Shown here: positions 44,176 to 53,067 of the stretch, one piece after another
Layout: every line of letters begins with the position of its first letter
Numbering within the stretch: the stretch's first letter is position 1
NCBI GenBank assembly: GCA_041394885.1
Contig: JAWKHI010000036.1
Coordinates: 10,897 to 74,896, forward strand
Direction of reading: 5' to 3'
DNA length: 64,000 bases
DNA from: DSOI01 sp041394885
Lineage (GTDB): Bacteria > Acidobacteriota > Terriglobia > Bryobacterales > Bryobacteraceae
The notes under the pieces: model-generated
Told to the model about the DNA's origin: nothing
The model's input: only the letters and a program-made list of their open reading frames with translations
The model's database searches: none
Program-made: the position numbers and the translations under genes

Positions 44176-44955
44176 TTACTCGGTTACGTTTTTGCGGCGA
44201 CGCACAAGAGCAATACCGATCAATCCGAATCCCAGCAGAGCCATCGATCCCGGTTCCGGGGTTGCGGCCGTTTGCATCCGGAACGAGTCATACCCGATGT
44301 TGGAATCCGGGTACCGGCTGTCGTTGTCCAGTTCGAGGAATTCGATCCGGCCAATCGTGGTTCCACCCGTGGCCACTACACCGAAGAAGTCCGTCCCGCC
44401 GGCCCAGCCGTTTCCGGTCCACGCTTCCCTTCCCACCGCCCGCCCGCTGTGCAGCAGATGGTTGGCCGAATCGAACACGCGGATGTCGGTGTAGGTGGCT
44501 CCGTCGGCCTGCTGCCAAAGCAGATCGAGACCGAAGGCCGTCACCGGAGTGTGGAAAACCAGAGTCAGCGAATCATACTCCAGAGCCGGGTTCGGACCGG
44601 GAGCAAGCTGCGTCCCGCCAGGAGAGAGAACGTTCGTTCCCGTGGTGGCGAACAGACGGTTCAGGCTGATGTCGGACGTGCCCGAGAACCCGCTCGTGGT
44701 GGCCGTGCTGGCCGCATCCACAACGATCAGCGGTGAGCCCGGCGCCTGAAACTCGATGCCCTGAATCGTCTGGCCCGAAATATCGGTTCCCGGAGCGATG
44801 GAGTCGAAACCAACCGTGCTCAGCGCCGTGGTGGCGGCGTCGAAACCGGTTGGATCCAGTGAAAAGACCATCACGCCAGCGTTGGCGGGCACAAGCGTCA
44901 GCGCGGCTGCCGCGATCGCCGTCGCCAGTTTGTTCTTGATCGAGTCGAAATTCAT
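44176..44955 (-). CDS. PEP-CTERM-sorted exported protein
   Basis: 259 residues from the ATG at 44955, which has GGAG eight bases upstream; a GTG at 44970 is also in frame. Signal peptide with LATAIAAAALTLVPANAGV, a beta-rich middle with no known catalytic site (about 30-230), and a C-terminal sorting signal: PEPGSMALLGFGLIGIALV followed by RRRK. Such proteins are processed by exosortase and are usually surface or EPS-matrix proteins. No exosortase gene is in the window. The middle (FGLDLLWQQADGATYTDIRV, then RIEFLELDNDSRYPDSN) resembles secreted proteins with a galactose-binding-like or jelly-roll fold. Confidence 0.85.
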   Translation of the reverse strand: MNFDSIKNKLATAIAAAALTLVPANAGVMVFSLDPTGFDAATTALSTVGFDSIAPGTDISGQTIQGIEFQAPGSPLIVVDAASTATTSGFSGTSDISLNRLFATTGTNVLSPGGTQLAPGPNPALEYDSLTLVFHTPVTAFGLDLLWQQADGATYTDIRVFDSANHLLHSGRAVGREAWTGNGWAGGTDFFGVVATGGTTIGRIEFLELDNDSRYPDSNIGYDSFRMQTAATPEPGSMALLGFGLIGIALVRRRKNVTE

Positions 44956-45145
44956 TTTATTTGTCTCCACTTCCTCTGCAACGATTGGAACGATTTGAGT
45001 TGCGTCCTAGGTCAGTTTTAAGATTTGGGGCCGGAGGCGGGAATGAGCGATGAGTTGGAAAAACTGGTTCTAATCTCCTCCTGACGGCAGGGATGTAGCT
45101 CCTGGACTAGAGGGCGCCCGCCGGGCGTGCGCTATAGTGCCTTCC

Positions 45146-47143
45146 ATGGTTTTACGCGCTCTTACCCTCTGTGTCTGCTTCGCCGCGGCCGTCCGCGCGC
45201 AGTCGCCCGGCGAGCTCAATTTCCTCACCGATCATGTCGATGGGCGCGAACGCACCCATATGTTGCGCGCCTACCTGCGCTCTAAAGCCTTCGCTCAACT
45301 GGACGCGCGTGCCACCGCCGTCGCAGCCATCGCGGACCAGCCGGCGATGGAGGCTCGCGGACGGACAGTGCGTGACAAGCTCACAGGCCTGCTGGGCGGT
45401 GCGTGGCCAGCCAGGACGCCTCTCAACGCCCGCATCACCGGAAAACTCGACTTTCCCGGCTATCGCATCGAGAAGATCATCTTCGAAAGTCAGCCCGGAT
45501 TCCCCGTCACTGCGAACTTGTATTTGCCCGCCTCCGGCGCCGCCCCTCACCCCGCGATCCTGTTTCCGCTCGGCCATGAAGCCGGCGCGAAGGCTCATGA
45601 AGCCTGGCAGGCAGTCCTCGTGACGTTTGCCCGCCGCGGCTACGTATGCCTGGCCTGGGACACCATCGGACAGGGTGAGCGGATCCAGTTGTGGGACGAG
45701 GACTTTCAGGCTTCCAAGGTGGTTCGGTCCACCACCGAGCACACCATCCTCGGTCTGCAGACGCTGTTGGTGGGAGACCCTTTGGCCCGTTACACGATTT
45801 GGGACGGCATACGCGCGCTGGACTACTTGCTCTCGCGGCCGGAAGTGGATCCGCGGCGGATCGGCGTCACCGGCAATTCGGGCGGCGGCACCCACACGGC
45901 CTACCTGTCGGCCGTGGCCGGGGACCGGTTCGCCGCCGCCGCGCCGTCGTGCTACCTCACCAGTTGGCGCCGCTTGCTCGACACCATCGGGCCGCAGGAT
46001 GCCGAGCAATGCCTTCCCGGGTTTCTCTCAGCCGGTCTGGACCATCCCGATTTCGTTCTCGCCTTCGCGCCGAAGCCGTACCGGATGCTCACCGCCATCC
46101 GTGACTTCTTTTCCATCGCCGGCGCGCGATCCACCGCCATGGAGGTCTCGCGCATCTATGATTCGGCCGGATTCGGTGACCGCTTCGGCCAGTTTGAGGC
46201 TGACGACGGTCACGGATACACCAGGCCGCGGCGCGCGGAGGCGTACCGGTTCTTCAGCCGCTGGCTCGAGGGGAGCGAGAATACGACGCCGGAGGCGGAG
46301 GTGGCCTATCTGTCCGAGCGCGAATTGTGGTGCACGCGGACCGGACAGATCGCCACGGAAATCCCTGGGGCCGAGACCGTCTTTACCTTGAACCAGAAGC
46401 GCCTCGCCACCGTCCGGCAGCCCGGCGCCACCCTCGAACAAGTGCGTTCGCTTACCGGATATGCGCCGCGGAGCGGCTTTCCTACGGTGAAGCGGTACGG
46501 CGCGGTGAACGGGATCGAGAAGCTGACCTACGAGTCCGAACCGGGCATCGAGATCCCCGCACTGCTCTATGTACCCGAAGGGGGCGGCCGGCATCCGGCT
46601 GCCGTATTGGCTTACGGACGCGGCAAAGCATCCGCGCACGCCGATGCCCAGAAACTGCGCGCCAGCGGAGTGTTGGTTCTTTCGGTGGACTTGCGGGGCA
46701 TGGGCGAACTGGCCTCGCGACCCGATGACAACGGGTCAGACTGGCCGCGCTACTTCGGCGATTACGAGTCCGCCATGACGGCGATGTTGACGGGCAAGCC
46801 ACTGGTCATCATGCGCGCCGAAGATATCGCGCGCGGGATTGACTGGCTGCTCACCCGCCCAGACGTGGACCCGGCGCGCGTGATGGTCCACGCCGAAAGC
46901 GCAGCCGCCGTACCCGCGCTCCATGCGGCGGCGTTCGACTCCCGCATCGCCGAAACGCGCCTGGTCCGGATGCTCGAAAGCTATGAGTCTGTCGTGCGGG
47001 CACGCATCCACCGGGGCCAGTGGGAGAACGCGGTCCCCGGCGCCCTGCGGTTGTACGATCTGCCGGACCTGGTCCGCTGGACCGCGCCGCGAAAGGTCGC
47101 CGTCATCGATCCGGTGAATCCGTTGGGTGTTTCCGGCCTCTGA
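45146..47143 (+). CDS. Secreted alpha/beta hydrolase with two hydrolase-like regions (acetyl-xylan-esterase type)
   Basis: 665 residues from the ATG at 45146, with a signal peptide (LRALTLCVCFAAAVRAQ). The first region has the nucleophile elbow GVTGNSGGGTHTAYLSAVAG near residue 250 and a lid-bearing hydrolase fold, as in acetyl-xylan-esterase or peptidase-like proteins. The second region (about 450-665) repeats the pattern (IPALLYVPEGGGRHPAAVLA, LSVDLRGMGELASRP, RPDVDPARVMVHAESAAAVP), but its elbow is HAESAA instead of G-x-S-x-G, so catalysis there is doubtful. It precedes a glycosidase-like gene and an oxidoreductase gene on the same strand, suggesting use of a plant or EPS sugar. Confidence 0.75.
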   Translation: MVLRALTLCVCFAAAVRAQSPGELNFLTDHVDGRERTHMLRAYLRSKAFAQLDARATAVAAIADQPAMEARGRTVRDKLTGLLGGAWPARTPLNARITGKLDFPGYRIEKIIFESQPGFPVTANLYLPASGAAPHPAILFPLGHEAGAKAHEAWQAVLVTFARRGYVCLAWDTIGQGERIQLWDEDFQASKVVRSTTEHTILGLQTLLVGDPLARYTIWDGIRALDYLLSRPEVDPRRIGVTGNSGGGTHTAYLSAVAGDRFAAAAPSCYLTSWRRLLDTIGPQDAEQCLPGFLSAGLDHPDFVLAFAPKPYRMLTAIRDFFSIAGARSTAMEVSRIYDSAGFGDRFGQFEADDGHGYTRPRRAEAYRFFSRWLEGSENTTPEAEVAYLSERELWCTRTGQIATEIPGAETVFTLNQKRLATVRQPGATLEQVRSLTGYAPRSGFPTVKRYGAVNGIEKLTYESEPGIEIPALLYVPEGGGRHPAAVLAYGRGKASAHADAQKLRASGVLVLSVDLRGMGELASRPDDNGSDWPRYFGDYESAMTAMLTGKPLVIMRAEDIARGIDWLLTRPDVDPARVMVHAESAAAVPALHAAAFDSRIAETRLVRMLESYESVVRARIHRGQWENAVPGALRLYDLPDLVRWTAPRKVAVIDPVNPLGVSGL

Positions 47144-47172
47144 CGGCCCTGTGAATCGCACCCAGTTCCGGG

Positions 47173-47196
47173 ACCATGATCTAGACCATGAACTAG
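47173..47196 (+). repeat. 12-base imperfect direct repeat before the glycosidase-like gene
   Basis: ACCATGATCTAG (47173-47184) is followed at once by ACCATGAACTAG (47185-47196), with one mismatch, and the ATG at 47198 begins one base later. It could be a regulator site overlapping the ribosome-binding region, or a chance duplication. No Shine-Dalgarno sequence is visible here. Confidence 0.4.
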
Positions 47197-47197
47197 A

Positions 47198-48280
47198 ATG
47201 GACCTGATGCTTCGACGCTCCTTCCTCGCGCTCACCGGCGCACGCGCCTTAGCGCAGCCCCGCCGCCGCACGACGGTTTCGATCATTGGTGAGAAGTTTC
47301 ATATCAACGGCAAGCCCACCTACGAGGGACGGACCTGGAACGGTCACCGTATCGAGGGCCTGCTGATGAATTCGCGCATGATCCAGGGCATCTTCGACGA
47401 CGCCAATCCGGAAACGGTGGCGCGATGGAAGGTACCCGGTTCCGCCGCCTGGGACGCCGAGCGCAACAATCGCGAATATGTGGCGGCGATGCCGGAATGG
47501 CGCAGGCACGGGTTGCTCGGGTTCACGATCGGATTGCAGGGTGGCAGCCCCGAGGGCTACTCGAAGGTCCAGCCTTGGATCAATAGCGCCTTCGCGCCCG
47601 ACGGGTCGCTCAAGGCCCCTTTTCTCCGCCGGTTTGAGAACATCCTGAATCGCGCCGACGAGCTAGGCATGGTGACCATTGCCAACTACTTTTACTTCGG
47701 GCAGGATGAACGGCTCGACAGCGCGGCCGCCATCGAGCGCGGGACCCGGGACTTGACCCTGTGGATCCTCCGCCGCGGCTACCGCAACGTGATCGTGGAC
47801 CTGGTCAACGAGTGTGACAACCGGTCCTATCAGCAGGAATCGCTGCGCGCGCCCAACGTTCACAAGCTAATCGAAATGGTCAAGGGTATCCGATTCGAAG
47901 GGCGCCGATTGCTGGTGAGCACCAGCTTCAACGGCGGGTCCATTCCTAGCGACAATGTCATCGCCGCGTCGGACTTCGTGCTCATGCATGGAAACGGAGT
48001 GAAGGATCCCAACCGCATCGCGGCTATGTGCGAAACCGTGCGGAAGAGCGCCGCATGGCGGACCATGCCGATCCTGTTCAACGAGGACGATCACTTCGAG
48101 TTCGATCGGCCCTCGAACAACATGCGGAAAGCGATCGAATCCTATGCCGGGTGGGGATACTTCGATCCGGGCAAGAACGACTATGTGGACGGATATCAAT
48201 CCATGCCGGTGAACTGGAGCATCAATACGGATCGGAAACGGGCCTTCTTCGCCTTTCTCCAGGAGGTAACCGGAGGATGA
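47198..48280 (+). CDS. Secreted glycosidase-like TIM-barrel protein
   Basis: 360 residues. N-terminus LRRSFLALTGARALA resembles a Tat-type or signal sequence. EKFHINGKPTYEGRTWNGHR opens the fold as in clan GH-A glycosidases. Likely catalytic acids: VDLVNECDNRSYQ (NE, acid/base, about residue 208) and ILFNEDDHFEFD (about 290, nucleophile). The family number cannot be fixed. The stop overlaps the start of the oxidoreductase gene (ATGA), and the esterase-like gene lies 54 bases upstream, so all three may process a carbohydrate. The start could also be the ATG at 47207. Confidence 0.65.
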   Translation: MDLMLRRSFLALTGARALAQPRRRTTVSIIGEKFHINGKPTYEGRTWNGHRIEGLLMNSRMIQGIFDDANPETVARWKVPGSAAWDAERNNREYVAAMPEWRRHGLLGFTIGLQGGSPEGYSKVQPWINSAFAPDGSLKAPFLRRFENILNRADELGMVTIANYFYFGQDERLDSAAAIERGTRDLTLWILRRGYRNVIVDLVNECDNRSYQQESLRAPNVHKLIEMVKGIRFEGRRLLVSTSFNGGSIPSDNVIAASDFVLMHGNGVKDPNRIAAMCETVRKSAAWRTMPILFNEDDHFEFDRPSNNMRKAIESYAGWGYFDPGKNDYVDGYQSMPVNWSINTDRKRAFFAFLQEVTGG

Positions 48281-49281
48281 GCAGGTTGCGGGGCGGGATC
48301 GTCGGCTGCGGCTTCTTCGCGCAGTTTCACCTCGACGGATGGCGGCGCATGAATGGCGTGGATCTGGCGGCGGCGTGCGATCCGGATCTGGACCGGGCCC
48401 GCGAGGCCGCGCCCAACGCCTACGCGTCGGTCGAGGAAATGCTGGACCGGGAGCAACTCGACTTCATCGATATTGCGACCCGTCCGGAAACGCACCTCGA
48501 ATTCGTGCGGCGCGCGGTGGACAAGCGCATTCCGGTGATCTGCCAAAAGCCGATGGCGATGACGATGGCCGATGCCCGCACGATGGCGGAGGAGGCGGCC
48601 GCGGCCGGCGTGCCTTTCATGATCCATGAGAATTGGCGCTGGCAACCCTGGTATCGCGTGTTGCGGGAGCGCATCGCGGCGGGCGGCATCGGCGCCGTGG
48701 TGACCTACCGTTTCCGGATGCGCCGGGCTGACGGCATGGGAGCCGAACCCTACGCCGCGCAGCCGTATTTTCGCCAGATGCCGCGGCTGCTGCTTTTCGA
48801 AAGCGTCGTTCATCCGATCGACACCGCGCGGTTCCTGTTCGGCGGCGTCGATACCATCTACGCCCACACGGCACGGCGCAATCCTCGTATCGCCGGCGAG
48901 GATACGGCTCTGTGCGTCCTCCAGCACAAGGATTCCGGGCTGGCCGGCATCGTCGACGGGCACCGCTTTACCGATCTCCGGCCGGATTCCCCGCCCCTGG
49001 GCGACACGTCGGTCGAAGGCGAACTGGGGATCTTGGAGGTGACTCCGGCGGGTGACGTCCTGTCGAACGGTAAGCTCGTTTGGCCGAACACCTACAAGCA
49101 CGGCTATCGCGGCGATAGCGTCCGGGCCACGCAGCAGCATTTCGTGGATTGCCTGCGGACGGGGCAGGAATTCGAGACGAGCGGCCAAGCGTATCTCCAT
49201 ACGTTCGCGGCAGTGGAGGCCGCGTATCGATCGGCGTCGGAAGGAAAGGCCGTGGCTGTCGCTGACGTGGAGCACGGCTAG
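48277..49281 (+). CDS. Gfo/Idh/MocA-family oxidoreductase
   Basis: 334 residues. N-terminal NAD(P)-binding Rossmann fold with GIVGCGFFAQFHLDGW (GxGxxA-like), then ICQKPMAMTMADARTMAEEA, the conserved EKP-type lysine-proline motif (here QKP) at about residue 90, and HENWRWQPWYRVLRER near 115. FESVVHPIDTARFLFGG carries the H(x)nD pair of the catalytic region. It probably oxidises or isomerises a sugar or inositol derivative using NAD(P)+. ATGA overlap with the glycosidase gene; the frame extends back to 48028 as a shadow. The EKP glutamate replaced by Gln is a small oddity. Confidence 0.85.
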   Translation: MSRLRGGIVGCGFFAQFHLDGWRRMNGVDLAAACDPDLDRAREAAPNAYASVEEMLDREQLDFIDIATRPETHLEFVRRAVDKRIPVICQKPMAMTMADARTMAEEAAAAGVPFMIHENWRWQPWYRVLRERIAAGGIGAVVTYRFRMRRADGMGAEPYAAQPYFRQMPRLLLFESVVHPIDTARFLFGGVDTIYAHTARRNPRIAGEDTALCVLQHKDSGLAGIVDGHRFTDLRPDSPPLGDTSVEGELGILEVTPAGDVLSNGKLVWPNTYKHGYRGDSVRATQQHFVDCLRTGQEFETSGQAYLHTFAAVEAAYRSASEGKAVAVADVEHG

Positions 49282-49301
49282 GCCGGTCGGACCGCCCGCG
49301 A

Positions 49302-51956
49302 TCACTCTTCGCGCAGAGTCGTGACAGGGTCCACCCGCGCGGCCCGCAGCGCCGGGAGGGAACCGGCGGCCAAGCCAATGAAAGCCATCGCTCCACACGC
49401 GGCCGCCAACCCCGCCGGATCCAGCGCCGACACCCCGAAGATGAGATTCTTCATCACGCTCGAGAGCGCCGCCGCCCCCGCCAGCCCAAGACCCAAGCCA
49501 TACGCCACCATCGCCATCGCGCTGCGCAGCACGCCGGATACCACTTGCCTCGGCCGGGCGCCGAGCGCCATTCGAATGCCGATCTCCCGCCGGCGCAAAA
49601 ATACCACCTGGGAAAGAACGCCGAACAAACCCACCGAGGCCAGGAGGGCTGCCACTCCCGCGAAAACACCGATCAGCCAGGCCGGCCGTCTCACGCCGGA
49701 GAGGTTGGTGTCGCGCACTTCTTCCATCGTCATCGTCTTTCCCAATGGCAGCAGCGGGTCCACTTGCCTGAGAGCCGCTCGAACCGCGGGCAGCACCGTT
49801 GCCGCGCCGGGGCGGGCTCGCACCAGCAACTCCACGCCCGGCGATGGAGCTTGGGCTAGCGGCACGTAGACCACCAGCGGGTCCGGACGTCCCGGCCCGG
49901 CCGTGCGTTCGCTGCGGATCACGCCCACAATCTCCACCTCCCGCAAGTCGCCTTTCCGGTCCGTGTAGCGGGGCGTGGTGAGCCGCGCAGACTGGCCCAG
50001 CACATTGGTCCAGCCGGCGGCCTCGCCCAAATGCGCCGCCAAGGCGTCGTTGATCACCACCACGCCCGGCGCGGCGGCATGGTCACGATCGGTGAATCCA
50101 CGGCCGCCCCGCAAAGGAATGCCCATGGTCGAAAAGTATCCCGGATCCACTCGCTTGAACCGGACATTGATCGCCGACGCGAGGCCCGGCGCGAGCAGAC
50201 CCTCGCCGTTGCCGATCCAGCGCAAAGGAAGGAATGTGGAGAGCCCCGCCGCCTCCACATCCGGGATCGCCCGCACCCGCTCCATGAGCGACTCATAAAA
50301 TGCCGCTGCCCGGGCAGGAGCCGGATACGACTGTGGCGGCAGATCGATCGACGCCGTGACCACATTCTCAATCCGAATTCCGGTTTCGAGCCCCTCGAGA
50401 TTGAATAGCGTGCGAAAAAGCAGTAGCGCTCCACTGATCAGCATCAGCGAGAGAGCCACTTCCGTAATCACGATGGCGCGCCGGACCCCGAGATTGGCGC
50501 CGCTCGCGCCGCGCACGCCCAATCCCTGTTTCCCAGAAAGAGCGCCCGTTCTTCCGGATTTGGCGAACAGCGTCTGCAGGAACGGGAGCATCCCGATTAG
50601 GACACTTACACCCAACGCCACAGCCGCCGCGAAGGCGAACACGCGCCCGTCGAAAGCGGGCGCGGATTGATAACCCATCGACGCGGGAAGATACGGAACG
50701 GCGGCGCGGATCACCACCCAACCCGTACTCAGGCCAGCCAAGCCTCCCAGAAGGACCAGCCCCAGGCTCTCCGCCAGGGACTGCGCAATCAGCCGCCCCG
50801 CCGACGCGCCCAGCGCCATCCGGATCGCAATCTCGTTCCTGCGCGCCGCTCCTTTCGCCAGAACGAGATTCGCGACGTTGGCGCAGGCAATCAGCAGCAC
50901 CAGCACCACCGCTCCGAACGAGACCAGCATCGATCTCCGCTGACCGTCGCCCACCAACACCTGCTCGAGCGGCTCCATCACGATCTTCCAATCGCGCTTC
51001 CAGGCCGGTGACAGTGATTGCAGACTCGCATGGATCGCGCGCAGTTCCTCCTGCGCCTCCACGAGTGTGGCTCCCTTCCTGATCCGCCCATGAACGGAAA
51101 GCCAGTGAAAATCGCGCGTGCGCATGCCGGCCGTGAATATCAGAGGCTTCCAGAATTGGACCTCGTCTCCACCGGCGAAGTCCACAGGCGTCACTCCGGC
51201 AATCCGGTACGGCTCTCCGTCAAGCATCGCCTTGCGGTTCAAGATGCCCGGATCGCTGTCGAAATGAGTGCGCCAGGTGGAATGACTCAGGACCACCACC
51301 GGCGCCGCCCCCGGCTCGTCCTCGCCTGGCGCGAACGTCCGGCCTATGGCGGCGGCGGCCGGGAAAATCCGGAAATAGTCCGCCGTGACGGCCTTGCCCG
51401 TCAGGCGCACCGGGTCACCCGTGCCCGTAAGCGCTACCGAAACCGGGCTCTCGGCCGCAATCGCCTCGAGGGATTGCGACATCCGCTTCCAATCGAGGAA
51501 ATCGAGCGTGCTCGAGGAATTGGTCGCGCCCGGACGTGGCGATTCCCAGATGCGCACGATGCGGTCCGGGTCCGCGAATGGAAGCGGTTTCAGCAGCAGC
51601 GCGTCCACCAGGCTGAACATCGCCACGTTGGCGCCGATGCCCAATGCCAATACGCCGGTCACCATCGCCGTGTAGCCGGGGTCGCGGAGCAGCAGATTCA
51701 ACCCATGCAGAAAGTCGCGCGCCAGGTTCTCCAGCCACGCGACACCGCGGCGATCCCTGTGTTCTTCCTTCATCTGCTCGATACCTCCGAATCGCTGCCG
51801 CGCCGCACGGCGGGCCTCCCCGGCCGTCATGCCGGACTCCCGCGCGTCTCGCTCCGCCATTTCCAGGTGCGCGGCGATCTCGTTTTCCAGTTCGTGATCG
51901 TGTGCGCGCTTCCGCGCCACCGCCAGCACCCGCGCCAATAAACGCCGTATCGTCAC
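49302..51956 (-). CDS. FtsX/MacB-type duplicated ABC permease (ADOP family)
   Basis: 884 residues. An N-terminal helical stretch with a conserved segment (ELENEIAAHLEMAERDARES) precedes the first FtsX-like permease unit (GLNLLLRDPGYTAMVTGVLA, then a large MacB-type periplasmic domain, then three helices around 395-530) and a second one ending in VRDTNLSGVRRPAWLIGVFA and VDPVTTLREE. This architecture without its own ATPase is abundant in Acidobacteriota. I chose the GTG at 51956 because it overlaps the PadR stop (GTGA); the frame is open to 52109. PadR upstream is the usual partner regulator. Substrate unknown. Confidence 0.88.
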   Translation of the reverse strand: MTIRRLLARVLAVARKRAHDHELENEIAAHLEMAERDARESGMTAGEARRAARQRFGGIEQMKEEHRDRRGVAWLENLARDFLHGLNLLLRDPGYTAMVTGVLALGIGANVAMFSLVDALLLKPLPFADPDRIVRIWESPRPGATNSSSTLDFLDWKRMSQSLEAIAAESPVSVALTGTGDPVRLTGKAVTADYFRIFPAAAAIGRTFAPGEDEPGAAPVVVLSHSTWRTHFDSDPGILNRKAMLDGEPYRIAGVTPVDFAGGDEVQFWKPLIFTAGMRTRDFHWLSVHGRIRKGATLVEAQEELRAIHASLQSLSPAWKRDWKIVMEPLEQVLVGDGQRRSMLVSFGAVVLVLLIACANVANLVLAKGAARRNEIAIRMALGASAGRLIAQSLAESLGLVLLGGLAGLSTGWVVIRAAVPYLPASMGYQSAPAFDGRVFAFAAAVALGVSVLIGMLPFLQTLFAKSGRTGALSGKQGLGVRGASGANLGVRRAIVITEVALSLMLISGALLLFRTLFNLEGLETGIRIENVVTASIDLPPQSYPAPARAAAFYESLMERVRAIPDVEAAGLSTFLPLRWIGNGEGLLAPGLASAINVRFKRVDPGYFSTMGIPLRGGRGFTDRDHAAAPGVVVINDALAAHLGEAAGWTNVLGQSARLTTPRYTDRKGDLREVEIVGVIRSERTAGPGRPDPLVVYVPLAQAPSPGVELLVRARPGAATVLPAVRAALRQVDPLLPLGKTMTMEEVRDTNLSGVRRPAWLIGVFAGVAALLASVGLFGVLSQVVFLRRREIGIRMALGARPRQVVSGVLRSAMAMVAYGLGLGLAGAAALSSVMKNLIFGVSALDPAGLAAACGAMAFIGLAAGSLPALRAARVDPVTTLREE

Positions 51957-52279
51957 CGGGCCGATCCTTGCAGGAAGCGCGCCACCAACGCGGCTCCTTT
52001 TTCCCAGTTGGCTACCTCGATTCTTAGTTGCTTTCGCCCCGCGGCCGTCAGGGAATAGAATTTCACCTGCCGGTTGGTTTCCGAAACTCCCAATTCGGCG
52101 CGAATCCAACCCTCCTGCTGCAGGCGGATCAGTGCCGGATAGACGGCGCCCTGGCTCAGTTGCACCGATTCGCCGGCTACCTGTTCAATCCGCCTCGCCA
52201 AGGCATAGCCGTTCAAACGCCCCATCGTTTCCAGGCTCTTGAGGATGAGGAGGTCGAGTGTTCCGTAAGGGATGTCCAT
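51953..52279 (-). CDS. PadR-family transcriptional regulator
   Basis: 108 residues from the ATG at 52279; alternative starts exist up to 52327 but would place the coding start in the operator-like repeats. A winged helix of the PadR type is clear: YGTLDLLILKSLETMGRLNG, then LSQGAVYPALIRLQQEGWI and VKFYSLTAAGRKQL. It most likely represses itself and the coupled permease gene through the triple repeat at 52292-52331. Co-occurrence with an ADOP permease is the norm in this phylum. The C-terminal helix is short, as in the small PadR-s1 class. Confidence 0.9.
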   Translation of the reverse strand: MDIPYGTLDLLILKSLETMGRLNGYALARRIEQVAGESVQLSQGAVYPALIRLQQEGWIRAELGVSETNRQVKFYSLTAAGRKQLRIEVANWEKGAALVARFLQGSAR

Positions 52280-52291
52280 TGAGCGCGCCCC

Positions 52292-52331
52292 AGACATTTC
52301 TTTTTCAGACATGTCTATACAAGACATGTCT
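52292..52331 (-). promoter_or_regulatory. Operator-like array of three 10-base palindromes upstream of padR
   Basis: AGACATGTCT occurs at 52307-52316 and 52322-52331, and a 9/10 copy (AGACATTTCT) at 52292-52301. Starts are exactly 15 bases apart. Adjacent copies give ATGT and ACAT half sites, as in PadR-type operators. The array ends 13 bases before the PadR start at 52279, well placed for autoregulation. Confidence 0.65.
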
Positions 52332-52445
52332 AACAGGTATCAAGCCCGCTGTCAACTCCCAGACCGGACACCGGTCTGGACAGGAGGCTCGGCTTGCGGG
52401 AAAATCAGGCGGACTTCGGGCCCTGGCAATGGAGAGAAGGCATGC

Positions 52446-53048
52446 CTATTCAGGCCGGCCGGGCGCGCGTTCGTTCGTCTCCGCCGGACGTTCCGGCTCG
52501 AACGTATCGGCCATATCGGCCAGGAACCGGCGCTCGGAAGGGTTGTACTTGTCCCGGAATTCCCGCGTCGCCATGCGCTCGGCTCTTTCCTCGGGCGCCA
52601 TCTTCCGCAGCGTCTGCACTTCGTCGCGGACGGTTGGCTTGCGCCTCTCGGGAAAGTCGTTGAACTGCGTCCAGAGCCGCCGCACCGCGCGTTGGCGTTC
52701 CGGCGATTCATTCTGGAACTCGCTGTAGTCGCGCAGCAGGCGGTCCTGCTCGTCCGGCGACATGTCGTTGAACCGCTGCAGCCGCCGTTCGGCTTCCTTA
52801 CGGCGCTCCGGAGGGAGACGGTCGATCAGTCGCTTCCGCTCTCGCGGGGGAAGCCCGTTGATCCGGTCGATCTGCTTCTTCATTTGCCCCGGATTGCGTT
52901 TGGGGCCACCCGCCCTGGGCAGCTTCCGGCGCAAGATGCCCACACCGCCGCCGCGCGGCTGTGCGCTGGCGGAAGGCGTCAGAACCAGCGGCACAACCGT
53001 CAGTTGCACCGCCGCCAGCACAAACGGGATGAGTCTCCGCGAAATCAC
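52446..53048 (-). CDS. DUF3106 domain-containing secreted protein
   Basis: 200 residues from the GTG at 53048. A signal peptide with VLAAVQLTVVPLVLTPSASA ends before a Gly/Arg-rich stretch. The rest (about 50-200) is highly charged and helical with repeating PxERRxxxxRLxxxxxxSPDEQ-like units (LPPRERKRLIDRLPPE, FNDMSPDEQDRLL), matching DUF3106. Function unknown; its place after ECF sigma and anti-sigma genes suggests it is a member of the regulon or a sensor partner. The frame is open to 53168, overlapping the anti-sigma gene. Confidence 0.72.
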   Translation of the reverse strand: MISRRLIPFVLAAVQLTVVPLVLTPSASAQPRGGGVGILRRKLPRAGGPKRNPGQMKKQIDRINGLPPRERKRLIDRLPPERRKEAERRLQRFNDMSPDEQDRLLRDYSEFQNESPERQRAVRRLWTQFNDFPERRKPTVRDEVQTLRKMAPEERAERMATREFRDKYNPSERRFLADMADTFEPERPAETNERAPGRPE

Positions 53049-53067
53049 GGTTGGTTCTAACTTTCTA

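Noticed and set aside
51018..51941. A 307-codon plus-strand open frame
   Set aside because: Antisense of the duplicated permease; no recognisable domain.
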